Positions 51,281 to 60,966 are shown, numbered from the stretch's first letter. The stretch is DNA of 64,000 nt from Lactiplantibacillus brownii (GCF_031085375.1 NZ_JAVCWF010000001.1:1488001-1552000); one strand, 5' to 3'. Notes: generated by a model not told the origin, from the sequence alone. A program made the numbers and translations.

Positions 51281-52626
51281 TCATTTACTGGGTTTGAGCA
51301 TCAAAGCAATCAGAAAGCGAATGAGGCCAAGACCAATAATGCTGGCAAAAAAAGGCCCGGGCACCAATGAATGGAGAACTAGTACTGAAAATCGTTTGAA
51401 TAACGACTAATAGTCCCGTTCCAATGGAGCCGCCAACCTGACGAAACGTCTTGACCATGGCAGTACCATGCTTTAATAGCGTTGGTGGTAAGACATTTAA
51501 GGCTTCCGTTGTTAAGGGCGTCATGACCAAAGAATTTCCAATCATTTTTAAAATCAAACAGAGCGCCATCATAATGAGGGAAGTGTGCACCGTGAGAAAT
51601 AGGAAGGGAACATAGAAAGTGCAACCGTCAGGCTACCGATAAGCCCCAATATTTTCCCACCGACACGGTCATATAATTTACCCGCGATTAATGACGTTAA
51701 GCCGCTAGCAAGCGCACCAGGCAGAAGTACGAATGCCGACGTCAGGGCGGTATGATGCATGGCCGACTGGATTAAGGTTGGAATAACTGCTTGTGGCCCA
51801 ATTAAGGTGATAAATGATAGTACAACTAAGATGAGTGACAATGAAAATTGACGATTCTTAAAAACACGAAAGTCCAGCATCGGCTTAGGCAACTTTAATT
51901 GCCGAAAAATGAAGACGACAATAAATATTAAGCCTGCAATTATCGCGATAAGCCCTAACTGTTTATTTTGAGTAAGGCTTCCAGTACCATAAAGTAACAG
52001 GCCAAATCCGAGGGTCGAATAACTGACTGAACGAATATCGAGTTTAGCTTCGGGGTTAGGATTACCAACGTTTTGCATGCCCACGATAGTCGCAATAATT
52101 AATCCAATACCGATTGGAAGAACTAACCAAAATAAGAAACGCCACGACAATTTGTTAATAATAAACCCAGCGATAGTCGGCCCAATCAACGGTGCAAAGC
52201 CCGTTGTAAGGCCGATGATCCCCATGACAGTGCCATGCTGCGCCTTTTTAACGATCGTAAACATGACGACCTGCATTAGGGGAATGATAATGCCGACACC
52301 GATTGCTTGGATGAGTCGTGAAATTAATAGCATGCTGAAATTGACGGATAGTGCTGACAGCAATGTTCCAAGGGTAAAGGACCCAAGCGCAAATAGCGTT
52401 AGTTGCCGCGTTGTAAAGCGCCCAATGAGAAACGCGGTAACGGGGATCCACTTACCAGCATATAGGCAGTCGTCAGCCATTGGACGGTACTGTTGCTAAC
52501 CTTAAAAGTCGTCATAATGCTAGGAAACGCGGTAAATAGTAAAGTCTGATTTAAAATCGAGATGAATGCACCTAACATAAATATAACGAGAATCGTTTTA
52601 ACGTGATATGGTTTGGTGACTGCCAT
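51281..52626 (-). pseudogene. MFS drug transporter (DHA2/EmrB-like), broken by three frameshifts
   Basis: Read leftward from 52626, the N-terminus (MLGAFISILNQTLLFTAFPS, WLTTAYMLVSG) is followed near 52450 by a frameshift: GGATCCC where GGGATCCC would continue into IPVTAFLIGRF. The middle (RLIQAIGVGIIIPLMQVVMF, GFAPLIGPTIAGFIINKLSW) shifts again near 51610, before FLFLTVHTSLIMMAL. A third shift is in a run of seven T near 51350; six T would give AFFASIIGLGLIRF and end at the TGA 51281-51283. The restored protein would be about 448 residues with 12-14 helices. A divergent MarR gene with its operator is intact. Confidence 0.88.
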
Positions 52627-52655
52627 CGGTAAGCCTCCTAAGATTAATCATTCAA

Positions 52656-52669
52656 GTTGTAATTACAAC
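52656..52669. promoter_or_regulatory. MarR operator between pump and regulator
   Basis: GTTGTAATTACAAC, a perfect palindrome. A second half-matching copy, TTTTAATTACAAC, lies at 52723-52735 close to the MarR gene. Confidence 0.82.
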
Positions 52670-52753
52670 CTGAACACGAAAAAAGGTTACACCACTTGAT
52701 TTTAGAAGTCAATTAAACTACATTTTAATTACAACATGAAGGAGTGGTGTCCA

Positions 52754-53179
52754 ATGTCTCAGCAGCACCCAGTCACAACTGCAGAACTAATTTATCAAGT
52801 CGGCCAATTGGAAGGTAAAATCATTCAGCAAAGACTCACCGATATTGGCATTAGAATGGATCATGCGCGTTTATTGCATTACGTAAGCGACGTGCCGGGA
52901 ACTAATCAGGTCGATCTGGCTAAGTATTTAAATGTCCAACCAGCTACGCTAACTAATATGATTAAAAAACTTGAGCAGCAAAATTTAATCATTCGCCGGA
53001 TTAGTCCGACTGACTCACATATGAAACAGATCTTCTTATTACCTAAAGGCGAAGTGGCCGCACGTAAGATCAACGACGTTTTCAACCAATTGAATCAAAT
53101 CGTTGCGTCGGTCGATTTGAAGAACCCAGAACAATTTCAACAACTAGTAAAGTTACTAGAGCTTAAATATCAGGAGTAA
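52754..53179 (+). CDS. MarR-family transcriptional regulator
   Basis: This 141-residue MarR protein has MDHARLLHYVSDVPGTNQVD, then LNVQPATLTNMIKKLEQQNL and the wing ISPTDSHMKQIFLLPKG. AAGGAG lies 9 bases before ATG 52754; the ATG at 52736 is on the site. It diverges from the broken MFS pump and is flanked by two copies of a TTGTAATTACAA-type operator, the usual pattern of a MarR-controlled pump. With the pump broken it may now control only itself or genes elsewhere. Confidence 0.9.
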   Translation: MSQQHPVTTAELIYQVGQLEGKIIQQRLTDIGIRMDHARLLHYVSDVPGTNQVDLAKYLNVQPATLTNMIKKLEQQNLIIRRISPTDSHMKQIFLLPKGEVAARKINDVFNQLNQIVASVDLKNPEQFQQLVKLLELKYQE

Positions 53180-53593
53180 AATCTAACACGATCAGCGTTT
53201 ATAGAATCAGCGGCGCTTTAGTCACGATTGCTAGTTTAAATCACAGCACTAGTTATGGCCGCAGCATGAGTTCCACAGACTAAGCAACACAGATTGATGC
53301 ATAGACGTCTGTAATAGTTTAAAAGTTAATCCAGCAGATGCTTTACAGACAAAGATTCATAATTGCAGCTGAATTTAATCCTAAATCAGCCATGATCTAG
53401 TCAATTTTATTTTGGCTATCAATTCAAATAGCTCATATATAAAATGACAGATTCAAAACTCTGATTTTATTTTGAATTATATTTGTTCAGACTGCAGCAG
53501 AATAAACTGCATTTAAGGCAATAAAACCAGTTTTTAGGGTTATCGGCAATTAAGTAGTAGATTCTGAGAGGGGGACCTTTTTTAATATATTCT
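53180..53593. other. AT-rich gene-free region left of dif
   Basis: No reading frame with a good site is visible. GAGAGGGGGACC with a T run (53567-53581) lies just before the dif-like site and forms an inverted relation with GGACCCCCTC at 53669-53678 on the other side. Nothing else can be supported. Confidence 0.5.
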
Positions 53594-53621
53594 AGTTTAC
53601 ATAATATATATTATACGAAGT
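53594..53621. other. dif: Chromosome dimer resolution site (dif), 28 bp
   Basis: Two 11-bp arms, AGTTTACATAA and TTATACGAAGT, flank a 6-bp centre TATATA. Read on the minus strand, this equals the B. subtilis dif site as I remember it at 26 of 28 positions; both differences lie in the XerC-side (CodV) arm. XerC/XerD bind the arms and recombine in the centre to separate chromosome dimers at the terminus. The main gene direction changes near here, and parE-parC are close, which supports a terminus location. Confidence 0.88.
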
Positions 53622-54064
53622 ATAGGTTGGAATTAAAATACTCCCCCACGGTCAAATTTGGACCCCCTCAGGTCTTTTTTTGCCTTTTTGACTAATTCGT
53701 GCTGATTTGTCTTATCGTCAACAATGATTAAATATTTTCTAATACCAATTTGTTGTCGGATAATTCTGCTGCTATTATTTTTTCGCTGAAGAATCATTGA
53801 GCTTAAAAAATCATTTCAGTTAGAATTAGATTTTTAGTTTTAGTAAATCATAAATTAGTATAAATTCCAGTAAATTCGAATTTAGCTTCAATTGCAATTA
53901 TCAGGCTTGATTTGAGTTCACGTCTCGTGATCACTTATCCGTTTAATTGTTGAACTGGTCCTTAGAATGCGTCTCTCAGCATCCGTTCTAATGGCTTGTT
54001 TTGATTTTGGTTTTGTGTTTTAGTTATAGTAACAGATTATAATTAGAAAAGATGTGTAACCTAC
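53622..54064. other. AT-rich gene-free region between dif and the recombinase-like gene
   Basis: GACC-CCCTCA-GGTC with a T run (53671-53692) forms a small terminator-like hairpin. AGTAAATCATAAATTAGTATAA and related TAAATT-rich repeats (about 53840-53885) follow. A -10-like TATAGT/TATAAT area near 54025-54040 could serve the gene at 54065. No gene is supported. Confidence 0.5.
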
Positions 54065-54919
54065 ATGACGAGTCAATTTCCTTATAAAAAAAGCTTTGTG
54101 CAGCAATTACAAGCTGATGGCAAGCAACCTCAAACGATTAATCAATATCAGCTGACCCTGGCTGACTTCTTTCAATATGAGCAACATTTTAATCCCACAT
54201 ATCATGCCAGCGGCTTAATTGCTGACATTACCGAAAATGATATTAAGGCCTACTTAGCCATGCTCAGAGACCGAAGAGAATTTAAAACAAGCACGATCAA
54301 TAAAAGTTTATCCAATTTGAATGGCTATTTTAGTTTTTTATTTGCGTACCGAACGATCACCACATTGCCCACATTTGCGATCAAAGGCCAACCCGTTGGC
54401 GCTGAGCAGCCAGTTGATGATTGGCCAGTTCAATTACCAGACTTGCTGACAAATGCCGATCTACACGTCTATACACGGGCATTCTTGCTGTTTACTTGTA
54501 AAAGCTACACTGCAAGTGAAATACTGGCACCAAATTTTTATCAGCAACTTAATCATCTCACTTTCAGCACAAACGAACAAGTGTTCTTAACTACTTTTAG
54601 TGATTTTTTAGTCCCGTTACAAAGCGAGTTTGACACCAAAGATCTCTTTTTAAAACAGCGTAAACGTGGTGATGACCCACATCTTAGCTTGGCAGCGCTG
54701 CATAAGTATCTAACCGGTGACAGTCAGCGGGCTGGGCTACCTTTGACACCAGTTTTATTGCGACAAAGTTTTGTCCTTTGGTTCTTACGTGAACATCGAG
54801 CGACTGATTTAGCCAGCGTGATGCACGACTTACGTTTGGACCTAACCAGTTTAGGTTACTATCAAAACTTACTTCGGAAACAAGATCTGCAACGACTTCG
54901 AGCAAATAAATTATCATAG
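54065..54919 (+). CDS. Degenerate tyrosine recombinase-like protein next to dif
   Basis: This 284-residue protein has an N-terminal SAM-like core-binding domain (about 8-105: QPQTINQYQLTLADFFQYEQ, STINKSLSNLNGYFSFLF) and a C-terminal part with the layout of Xer catalytic domains. Aligning by eye to XerD, Arg I (GLRVSEL) reads SYTASEI, the beta-hairpin Lys is not found, HxxR reads VLLR in LTPVLLRQSF (Arg II kept, His lost), and the GH motif reads DL. The final Tyr (LGYYQNLL) is kept. I infer it still binds DNA but probably cannot recombine. The ribosome binding site is weak. Its place 440 bp from dif is suggestive. Confidence 0.72.
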   Translation: MTSQFPYKKSFVQQLQADGKQPQTINQYQLTLADFFQYEQHFNPTYHASGLIADITENDIKAYLAMLRDRREFKTSTINKSLSNLNGYFSFLFAYRTITTLPTFAIKGQPVGAEQPVDDWPVQLPDLLTNADLHVYTRAFLLFTCKSYTASEILAPNFYQQLNHLTFSTNEQVFLTTFSDFLVPLQSEFDTKDLFLKQRKRGDDPHLSLAALHKYLTGDSQRAGLPLTPVLLRQSFVLWFLREHRATDLASVMHDLRLDLTSLGYYQNLLRKQDLQRLRANKLS

Positions 54920-55066
54920 ACTATTACAATTTATTTACATCAATTTACATGCAAGTCACAATTTTTACGTTTAATTTGCAAATTAATTAAGCTAGTCCTA
55001 ATCCCTGTACATCCCAATTAATTGCCGTTAAACTGAGATTATCAAGTATTGAGAGGATGATTGAAG

Positions 55067-55267
55067 ATGACATTTTACCGCTGGTTAGAGCCATTCATCG
55101 ATCAACATGGGCCATTTAATTCGGCAGCTTGCTATGCTCACTCCGACTTTGATTTTCCAATGACTAGTGACATCACCGAATTATCCGATTATATTACTTA
55201 TTTGAATATTCGTGAGTCCGTAAAAAATTCATTTTATTCGGCATTAGAAGCCTACCAAGCAGCATAA
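55067..55267 (+). CDS. YozE-family small protein
   Basis: This 66-residue protein begins MTFYRWLEPFIDQHGPFNSA and continues YAHSDFDFPMTSDITELSDY, the YozE_SAM_like pattern (MSFY.FL.......DFPK.S.DY.ELS.YLE). The fold is a small helical SAM-like bundle; function is unknown. AGAGGATG precedes ATG 55067; the TTG at 55061 would fall on it. A bidirectional terminator overlaps its stop codon and serves the convergent msr genes. Confidence 0.82.
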   Translation: MTFYRWLEPFIDQHGPFNSAACYAHSDFDFPMTSDITELSDYITYLNIRESVKNSFYSALEAYQAA

Positions 55268-55311
55268 AAAATCACCTCAGCTAGTTGACATAATTAGTTG
55301 AGGTGATTTTT
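55266..55311. terminator. Bidirectional terminator
   Basis: AAAAATCACCTCAGCTA pairs with TTAGTTGAGGTGATTTTT, with one G-U pair. Confidence 0.93.
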
Positions 55312-55312
55312 G

Positions 55313-55828
55313 TTAGGCTTGCCATTTTTCTTTAATGAACTTGCTACGGCCACCCATTTCTTCAATTTGATAACGTAATGGGTTCCGGCGATAAAAGTCT
55401 TGATGCTCAGCTTCAGCTGGGTAAAATGGTTGCGTCGTTTCAATCTGAGTCACAATTGGTGCCTCGAAGCGGCCACTGGCTGCCAGTTTAGCCTTAGAGT
55501 CCGTCGCTATTTTACGTTCGGCGTCATTAGAAACAAAGATTACGGGTCGATACGAGTCACCGCGGTCTTGAAATTGGCCCATGGCATCAGTTGGATCAGT
55601 CTGACGCCAATAGATTTCAACTAACGCCGCATACGTGATCACGGTCGGATCATAAGTAATTTCAACCGCTTCCGTGTGGCCGGTCATATGACTAGCCACT
55701 TGCTCGTAAGTTGGATTAGGCACCGTACCGCCGGTGTATCCCGAAACGACCTTTTCAATTCCTGGTAAGCTGTCAAATGGCTTCACCATGCACCAGAAAC
55801 AACCACCTGCAAAAATTGCCTTTGCCAT
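55313..55828 (-). CDS. msrA: Peptide-methionine (S)-S-oxide reductase
   Basis: This 171-residue MsrA has the catalytic motif [19 protein letters not shown] near the start, then [52 protein letters not shown], and a C-terminal [11 protein letters not shown]. It reduces the S form of methionine sulfoxide. AAGGAGTG precedes ATG 55828. It follows msrB by 14 bases, so both forms of the oxidised residue can be repaired from one transcript. Confidence 0.96.
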   Translation of the reverse strand: MAKAIFAGGCFWCMVKPFDSLPGIEKVVSGYTGGTVPNPTYEQVASHMTGHTEAVEITYDPTVITYAALVEIYWRQTDPTDAMGQFQDRGDSYRPVIFVSNDAERKIATDSKAKLAASGRFEAPIVTQIETTQPFYPAEAEHQDFYRRNPLRYQIEEMGGRSKFIKEKWQA

Positions 55829-55842
55829 TCTAAATCACTCCT

Positions 55843-56271
55843 TCATTTAAATAATGATTGGTATTGACCATATCCGGCTACAGCCAACTCTGAAACTGGA
55901 ATAAACTTCAAGGCCGCTGAATTAATACAATAACGTAAGCCGCCCTGGTCTCGTGGACCATCAGTGAAAACATGTCCTAAGTGTGACTGAGCCTTCTGAC
56001 TCAATACTTCCGTTCGATGCATGCCATAACTATCATCATCATGTTGGCTTAGCTGCGATGGCTGAACGGGTTTTGTGAAAGATGGCCAGCCACAACCTGC
56101 GTCATATTTATCCAATGAGGTAAATAGTGGTTCACCACTAACGATATCGACGTACAAGCCAGCTTCATAAAAATTATCGTATTTTCCGGTAAACGGGCGT
56201 TCAGTCGCTCCCGTTTGCGTGACCGCATACTGTTCGGCAGTTAATTTTTTCTTTAATTCAGCCTTATCCAT
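55843..56271 (-). CDS. msrB: Peptide-methionine (R)-S-oxide reductase
   Basis: This 142-residue MsrB has [52 protein letters not shown] and the catalytic Cys in [15 protein letters not shown]. The usual pair of zinc-binding CxxC motifs is absent, which is normal for the zinc-free subgroup. It reduces the R form of methionine sulfoxide. AGAGAGGAC precedes ATG 56271. It is first in the msrB-msrA operon. Confidence 0.96.
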   Translation of the reverse strand: MDKAELKKKLTAEQYAVTQTGATERPFTGKYDNFYEAGLYVDIVSGEPLFTSLDKYDAGCGWPSFTKPVQPSQLSQHDDDSYGMHRTEVLSQKAQSHLGHVFTDGPRDQGGLRYCINSAALKFIPVSELAVAGYGQYQSLFK

Positions 56272-56366
56272 CTCTAATCAGTCCTCTCTTTAAATGGATT
56301 GTACACAATCTACATGATTTATCTTACGCTACTTTAGCGTTAACACAATCATTTTGCTTATGATAG

Positions 56367-56398
56367 CAAAAAAAGACACCCAAATTGGATGTCTTTTC
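56367..56398 (-). terminator. Terminator of ppaC
   Basis: AAAAGACA(T/C)CC pairs with GG(A)TGTCTTTT around AAATT, with an A tract on the plus strand that gives a U tract in the leftward RNA. Confidence 0.85.
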
Positions 56399-56407
56399 AA
56401 AATTAAT

Positions 56408-57337
56408 TTAAGCGTTAAAAGCCTCAGTTAATGGTGGGACAACTTGCTTCTTACGTGAAACCACGCCTGGTAAACTTAAACGATGATTTTCAAGCTTCTT
56501 ACCAAAGGCTTTTTCAACGGGTGCAGTTGGTTCGCCGACCACTAATAATTCTGAGTTGCTGTCCAAGATATTGGTAGCCAAGATCAAAAACAAGTCATAA
56601 CCTTCAGCAGCGTTTTCAGCCTTGGCAGCGGCTTCTAAAGCGTCTTGACGGTCGAAGACTTCTGGCAAATCAACCGTATTGATTTGGGCAACACGAACGG
56701 TTGAGCCATTCAATTCGAATGATTTAGCATCAGCATCAAGCAATTCTTTTTCGCTCTTGCTTGCCAAGTTCGTCCCAGCTTTAAGCATTTCTAAGCCGTA
56801 TGTTTCGTAGTCAACATCGGCAATTTTTGCTAAGTCTTTAACTACTGCGACATCAGTTGCCGTCGTGGTTGGTGACTTCAATAATAAGGTGTCAGAAATA
56901 ATGGCTGATAACATCAAACCAGCTAATTTAGCAGGAATTTCAACTTTGTTTTCTTTGAACATCTTGTAAATCACGGTGCTGCAGCAGCCAAGTGGTTCAG
57001 CCCGGTAGAACAATGGTTGGGCCGTATTAAAGTTATCGATTCGGTGATGATCAACCACCGTCGTAACCGTCACGTCAGCGATATCACTGACACTTTGTTG
57101 TGGTTCGTTATGATCCACAAGCATGACTGAGTCAACTTCTGGCGCCGCTTTAGTGATGACCCGTGGTGCGGGTTCATTAAAGTGGTTCAAAACGAATTGT
57201 GTTTCTTCGTTTGGCTTGCCTAAAGCAACTGCTTCAGTGTCTTTACCTAGTTTGTTTTCCAAATATGATAATGCTTTGGCCGCCACAATTGCGTCGGTGT
57301 CAGGACTTTGATGACCAAAAATTAATTCCTTACTCAT
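56408..57337 (-). CDS. ppaC: Manganese-dependent inorganic pyrophosphatase
   Basis: This 309-residue family II pyrophosphatase has the DHH-family metal sites [44 protein letters not shown] and the C-terminal substrate motif [12 protein letters not shown]. It hydrolyses pyrophosphate to phosphate. AAAGGAG precedes ATG 57337 with slightly long spacing. It lies 22 bases downstream of the LysR gene in the same direction, so the two may be cotranscribed; a terminator follows. Confidence 0.96.
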   Translation of the reverse strand: MSKELIFGHQSPDTDAIVAAKALSYLENKLGKDTEAVALGKPNEETQFVLNHFNEPAPRVITKAAPEVDSVMLVDHNEPQQSVSDIADVTVTTVVDHHRIDNFNTAQPLFYRAEPLGCCSTVIYKMFKENKVEIPAKLAGLMLSAIISDTLLLKSPTTTATDVAVVKDLAKIADVDYETYGLEMLKAGTNLASKSEKELLDADAKSFELNGSTVRVAQINTVDLPEVFDRQDALEAAAKAENAAEGYDLFLILATNILDSNSELLVVGEPTAPVEKAFGKKLENHRLSLPGVVSRKKQVVPPLTEAFNA

Positions 57338-57359
57338 TAGCGAAAAACTCCTTTAGTTC

Positions 57360-58316
57360 TTATTTTTGATTAATTTTTTGTAACCGTGAGATGTAGTCTT
57401 CTTTACGCAAGTAATTATCAAATTCATCCAAGAAGTTCTTGATACGTGGAATCTGATCCTTATCCTTACGGAAGACGAAATTCAAATCAAATTTGATTGC
57501 TGGTTCAAACGAAACCGTATTGAGATTATCATTGGCTGGATTCGCAACCATGAATGAATTTGGCAAGGCCGTATTCGTCCCAGTTGCAGCAACGAAGCGA
57601 TAAATCTGCTGTGGTGTCGTGAAACGTGCAATCGGTGTCGGTAAATCAGCAAGCTGATTCTTATATGACTCCTTGATGACTTGATCCAAATAGTAGTTTT
57701 CAGGATACATGACCCAAGGTTCACTGGTCGTGTCCTTAAACTTGATACGCTTCTTTTTTGCTTGTTTAGGATCACTGGTAATGAATAGCAAATCTTCCTG
57801 GACAATCCGCTTCGATTGATAAGGCTTCCAGTTCTTAATGCTTTCATCTGGTAAATACATGACTGCCAAATCAATACGGTTATTTTCCAAACGTTCCCAA
57901 ATTTCCTTCCGTGTTAACATATGGAAAGAAATGACGACGTTCGGGTTAGCCTCATAATACTTGATGGCAAAATCTTCAAAGACATGGTCTTCGATGGAAG
58001 CTAAAATCCCAATGTTAATTGATCCTTGTGTCGCACTGGTCGTTTGTTGAATCTCATCTGTTGCTTTATTCAACACATCATAAATATTGTGCGTCGCATT
58101 TAACATAGTGTAACCAGCATCGGATAACCGTAACTTTTTCCCAACGGAATAGAATAATGGCGCCCCAACCGTGCGTTCCAATTTTTTAATCTGTTGTGTC
58201 AGCGCGGGTTGAGTAATGCCTAAAATCTGAGCAGCCTGCGTATAATTCATTGTTTCAGCTAATTGCAAGAAATAAGTTAATGTTTTAGAAGAAAAAATAC
58301 TTTCTTGAGTTGTTTT
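57360..58316 (-). CDS. LysR-family transcriptional regulator
   Basis: This 318-residue regulator has a winged helix-turn-helix (LTYFLQLAETMNYTQAAQIL, then ITQPALTQQIKKLERTVGAP) and a C-terminal ligand-binding domain beginning GSINIGILASIEDHVFEDFA. I prefer ATG 58316 because CAGGTA lies 8 bases upstream; ATG 58352 lies 12 codons farther up with no clear site. It precedes ppaC by 22 bases. Its inducer and targets are unknown. Confidence 0.88.
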   Translation of the reverse strand, partial: KTTQESIFSSKTLTYFLQLAETMNYTQAAQILGITQPALTQQIKKLERTVGAPLFYSVGKKLRLSDAGYTMLNATHNIYDVLNKATDEIQQTTSATQGSINIGILASIEDHVFEDFAIKYYEANPNVVISFHMLTRKEIWERLENNRIDLAVMYLPDESIKNWKPYQSKRIVQEDLLFITSDPKQAKKKRIKFKDTTSEPWVMYPENYYLDQVIKESYKNQLADLPTPIARFTTPQQIYRFVAATGTNTALPNSFMVANPANDNLNTVSFEPAIKFDLNFVFRKDKDQIPRIKNFLDEFDNYLRKEDYISRLQKINQK

Positions 58317-58503
58317 CATGAATTTTACCTGATCCTTTCGTCTTATCTTCATCTTATGATATCTATAATATATACAAGATTAGATTCTAAAGCAAGCGAT
58401 TGTTATCGGTAAATAAACCTTAACTAATTATTAAGCGATTATTTTGCGTCTAAATTCATAGTAAGCTAATGCTGAAAACCTTGCAAGCGTTGTGCCAATA
58501 TTT

Positions 58504-60954
58504 TTAAACCGTCAACGGAATTGGATGAATCTGAATCGCAATTGGCGTCCCTTCAGTATCGGTATCCACAACAAATGACCCATTTGAATAGCGGGCGCTA
58601 ACTGGATGGTCATCGCTTAAAATCGAATGTTGTTTCATACGATCGGTTAATACTTCTAGGGCAACTCCCGTCTGATCAGCACCAATCAAAACATAATCCG
58701 CAACTCGATGTGGATTGGTCTTCAGCTCACGCAAGACCTGCACCCCACGACGAGCACGACTAGTAACTGGAATATCACGCACTTTCATTTGCTTGAATGA
58801 CCCACGTTGCGTAATCATCGCTAGTAAATCATTGTCGTTGGCAATCGTTGCGCGGACAATCAAATCATCACGTAAATCCATGGACTTGACGCCGACAGCC
58901 TTCGCCCCGACTGTTGGCACTTCACTGAGATCATAGCGCAACCCATAACCATGTTGCGTGACCAAAACAAGCGTCCCAGTTGGCACGACTGGTAAATAAT
59001 TAACTGTGACCACTTGTGAGGTAGCCGACTTTAATTTGATAAACTGACTGGCACGAGTCTTATAAGTCCGTCCAGGAGTGTAATCTGTAAAATCAGTCTG
59101 CTTGACATAGCCATCATTCGTCGCAACCAAGAATTTACCAGTTGCCTTTAGGTCAGCAAAACTGAAGACCCAAGTAATGCGCTCATCGGCGGCTAGGCCA
59201 ATGGTTTGCGAAATATGCTCACCGGTATCTTTCCACTTCGCGTCCGCAATCTCATAAACCGGCCGATAAATCAAATGGCCTAAGTTGGTGAACATCAACA
59301 GATGCTCCAGCGTATTGTTTTTCGCCAAATAAATTGGGAAATCCTCATCCTTCAAACCATTATCGTTAGTATCAGAGGCGCTATATGAGCGCAAACTGGT
59401 CCGTTTGATGTAGCCATCATGACTAATCATCACGACCACGTCTTCTTGTGGTACTACGACTTCGGTATCAATCTTCAATTCTTGGACTTCTGATTGAATT
59501 TCAGTAAATCGCTTGCTTGGATAAGCCTTTTGAATCGCTTTTAACTCGCGACGCAAAACTTTATCCAATTCTTTAGGTTCGGCCAAGATAAGTTGATAAA
59601 GTTGAATCGCTTTGGCCAACTCAGCCGCCTCTTTTTCCAACTGGGTCACATCGGTATTGGTCAACCGATACAATTGCATGGTGACGATGGCTTCAGCTTG
59701 AAGTTCTGAGAAGTCAAACTTAGTCACTAAATTGGCTTTGGCATCTTTTTTGTCCTTGCTACCACGAATCGTCGCAATCACTTGATCCAAAATCGACATG
59801 GCCTTAATTAGCCCTTGGACAATATGCTGACGATCAGCAGCCTTTTGCAAATTAAATTGCGTCCGCCGGGTGATCACGTCACGCTGATGTTCCAAATAAG
59901 CGCCAATAATCGTCTTCAAGCCAACATGTTCTGGACGTTGATGATAAATCGCAACCATGTTGAAATTATACGTAATCTGCAGATCAGTATTCTTGAAAAG
60001 GTAATTCAAGATTCCTTCAGCGTTTACATCACGTTTCAGTTCAATGACGATCGACAACCCTTTACGGTCACTTTCATCCCGAACTTCCGCAATACCTTCA
60101 ATCTTTTTCATGATGCGAATTTCGTCCATCTTTTTGACAAGTTGGGCCTTATTCACTTCATAGGGAATCTCTGAAACTTCAATTTGCGATTTATTACCCT
60201 TAATCGGCACAATCTGTGTTCGTGACCGGACGACGATCCGACCACGACCCGTTTCATAGGCTTTCTTAATGCCGTCAATACCTTGGATAATCCCACCGGT
60301 GGGAAAGTCTGGTCCTTTGACGAAATCCATCAGATCCGCTAATTCGGCTTTAGGATGATTCATCAAGTATAGGACTGCGTCAATGACTTCACTTAAATTA
60401 TGCGGCGGAATCTCCGTTGCATATCCGGCTGAAATCCCGGTCGCACCATTAACGAGTAAATTTGGAAAACGTGCTGGCAACACGGTTGGTTCATATTCGG
60501 TGTCATCAAAGTTTAAGACCATATCAACAGTCTTTTTATCAATGTCCTGTAACATTTCACCGGCAATTTTACTTAAACGCGCTTCGGTGTAACGCATCGC
60601 AGCGGCCGGATCGCCATCCATGGAGCCATTGTTCCCGTGCATTTCAATGAGCGGTTCCCGGAGTTTCCAATCCTGACTCAGACGGACCATCGCTTCATAA
60701 ATCGAAGAATCCCCATGAGGATGAAAATTACCCATGACATTTCCGACTGACTTAGCAGACTTCCGAAAAGCCTTGTCGTAAGTGTTGCCATCTTGATTCA
60801 TGGCATACAAAATTCGTCGTTGAACCGGTTTGAGACCGTCACGAATATCTGGTAACGCCCGTTCTTGAATAATGTATTTTGAATAGCGGCCAAAGCGGTC
60901 GCCCATGACATCTTCCAGCGTTAATTCCTGGATTTTTGGTTGTTCAACTGTCAT
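58504..60954 (-). CDS. parC: DNA topoisomerase IV subunit A
   Basis: This 816-residue subunit has the breakage-reunion domain with GRYSKYIIQERALPDIRDGL, the quinolone region GNFHPHGDSSIYEAMVRLS (Ser and Glu are the usual sensitive residues) and AAAMRYTEARLSKIA, which holds the catalytic Tyr. The C-terminal beta-pinwheel follows. The ParC type, rather than GyrA, is supported by the adjacent parE and by the lack of a clear GyrA box. Topoisomerase IV separates linked chromosomes at the terminus, close to the dif site here. ATG 60954 has AGGAGG upstream, 12 bases after the parE stop. Confidence 0.96.
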   Translation of the reverse strand: MTVEQPKIQELTLEDVMGDRFGRYSKYIIQERALPDIRDGLKPVQRRILYAMNQDGNTYDKAFRKSAKSVGNVMGNFHPHGDSSIYEAMVRLSQDWKLREPLIEMHGNNGSMDGDPAAAMRYTEARLSKIAGEMLQDIDKKTVDMVLNFDDTEYEPTVLPARFPNLLVNGATGISAGYATEIPPHNLSEVIDAVLYLMNHPKAELADLMDFVKGPDFPTGGIIQGIDGIKKAYETGRGRIVVRSRTQIVPIKGNKSQIEVSEIPYEVNKAQLVKKMDEIRIMKKIEGIAEVRDESDRKGLSIVIELKRDVNAEGILNYLFKNTDLQITYNFNMVAIYHQRPEHVGLKTIIGAYLEHQRDVITRRTQFNLQKAADRQHIVQGLIKAMSILDQVIATIRGSKDKKDAKANLVTKFDFSELQAEAIVTMQLYRLTNTDVTQLEKEAAELAKAIQLYQLILAEPKELDKVLRRELKAIQKAYPSKRFTEIQSEVQELKIDTEVVVPQEDVVVMISHDGYIKRTSLRSYSASDTNDNGLKDEDFPIYLAKNNTLEHLLMFTNLGHLIYRPVYEIADAKWKDTGEHISQTIGLAADERITWVFSFADLKATGKFLVATNDGYVKQTDFTDYTPGRTYKTRASQFIKLKSATSQVVTVNYLPVVPTGTLVLVTQHGYGLRYDLSEVPTVGAKAVGVKSMDLRDDLIVRATIANDNDLLAMITQRGSFKQMKVRDIPVTSRARRGVQVLRELKTNPHRVADYVLIGADQTGVALEVLTDRMKQHSILSDDHPVSARYSNGSFVVDTDTEGTPIAIQIHPIPLTV

Positions 60955-60966
60955 TTTACGGCCTCC

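Noticed and set aside
54065..54919. Prophage or integrative element signalled by the integrase-like gene
   Set aside because: No phage, conjugation or excision genes are nearby, no attachment repeats are seen, and the catalytic residues are mostly lost.
58316..58352. Twelve-codon N-terminal extension of the LysR protein
   Set aside because: MKIRRKDQVKF has no ribosome binding site and lies before the conserved LysR start; the later ATG fits better.
60383..60650. Plus-strand reading frames of 60-70 codons inside parC and parE
   Set aside because: They are opposite-strand shadows of strongly conserved genes and have no ribosome binding sites.
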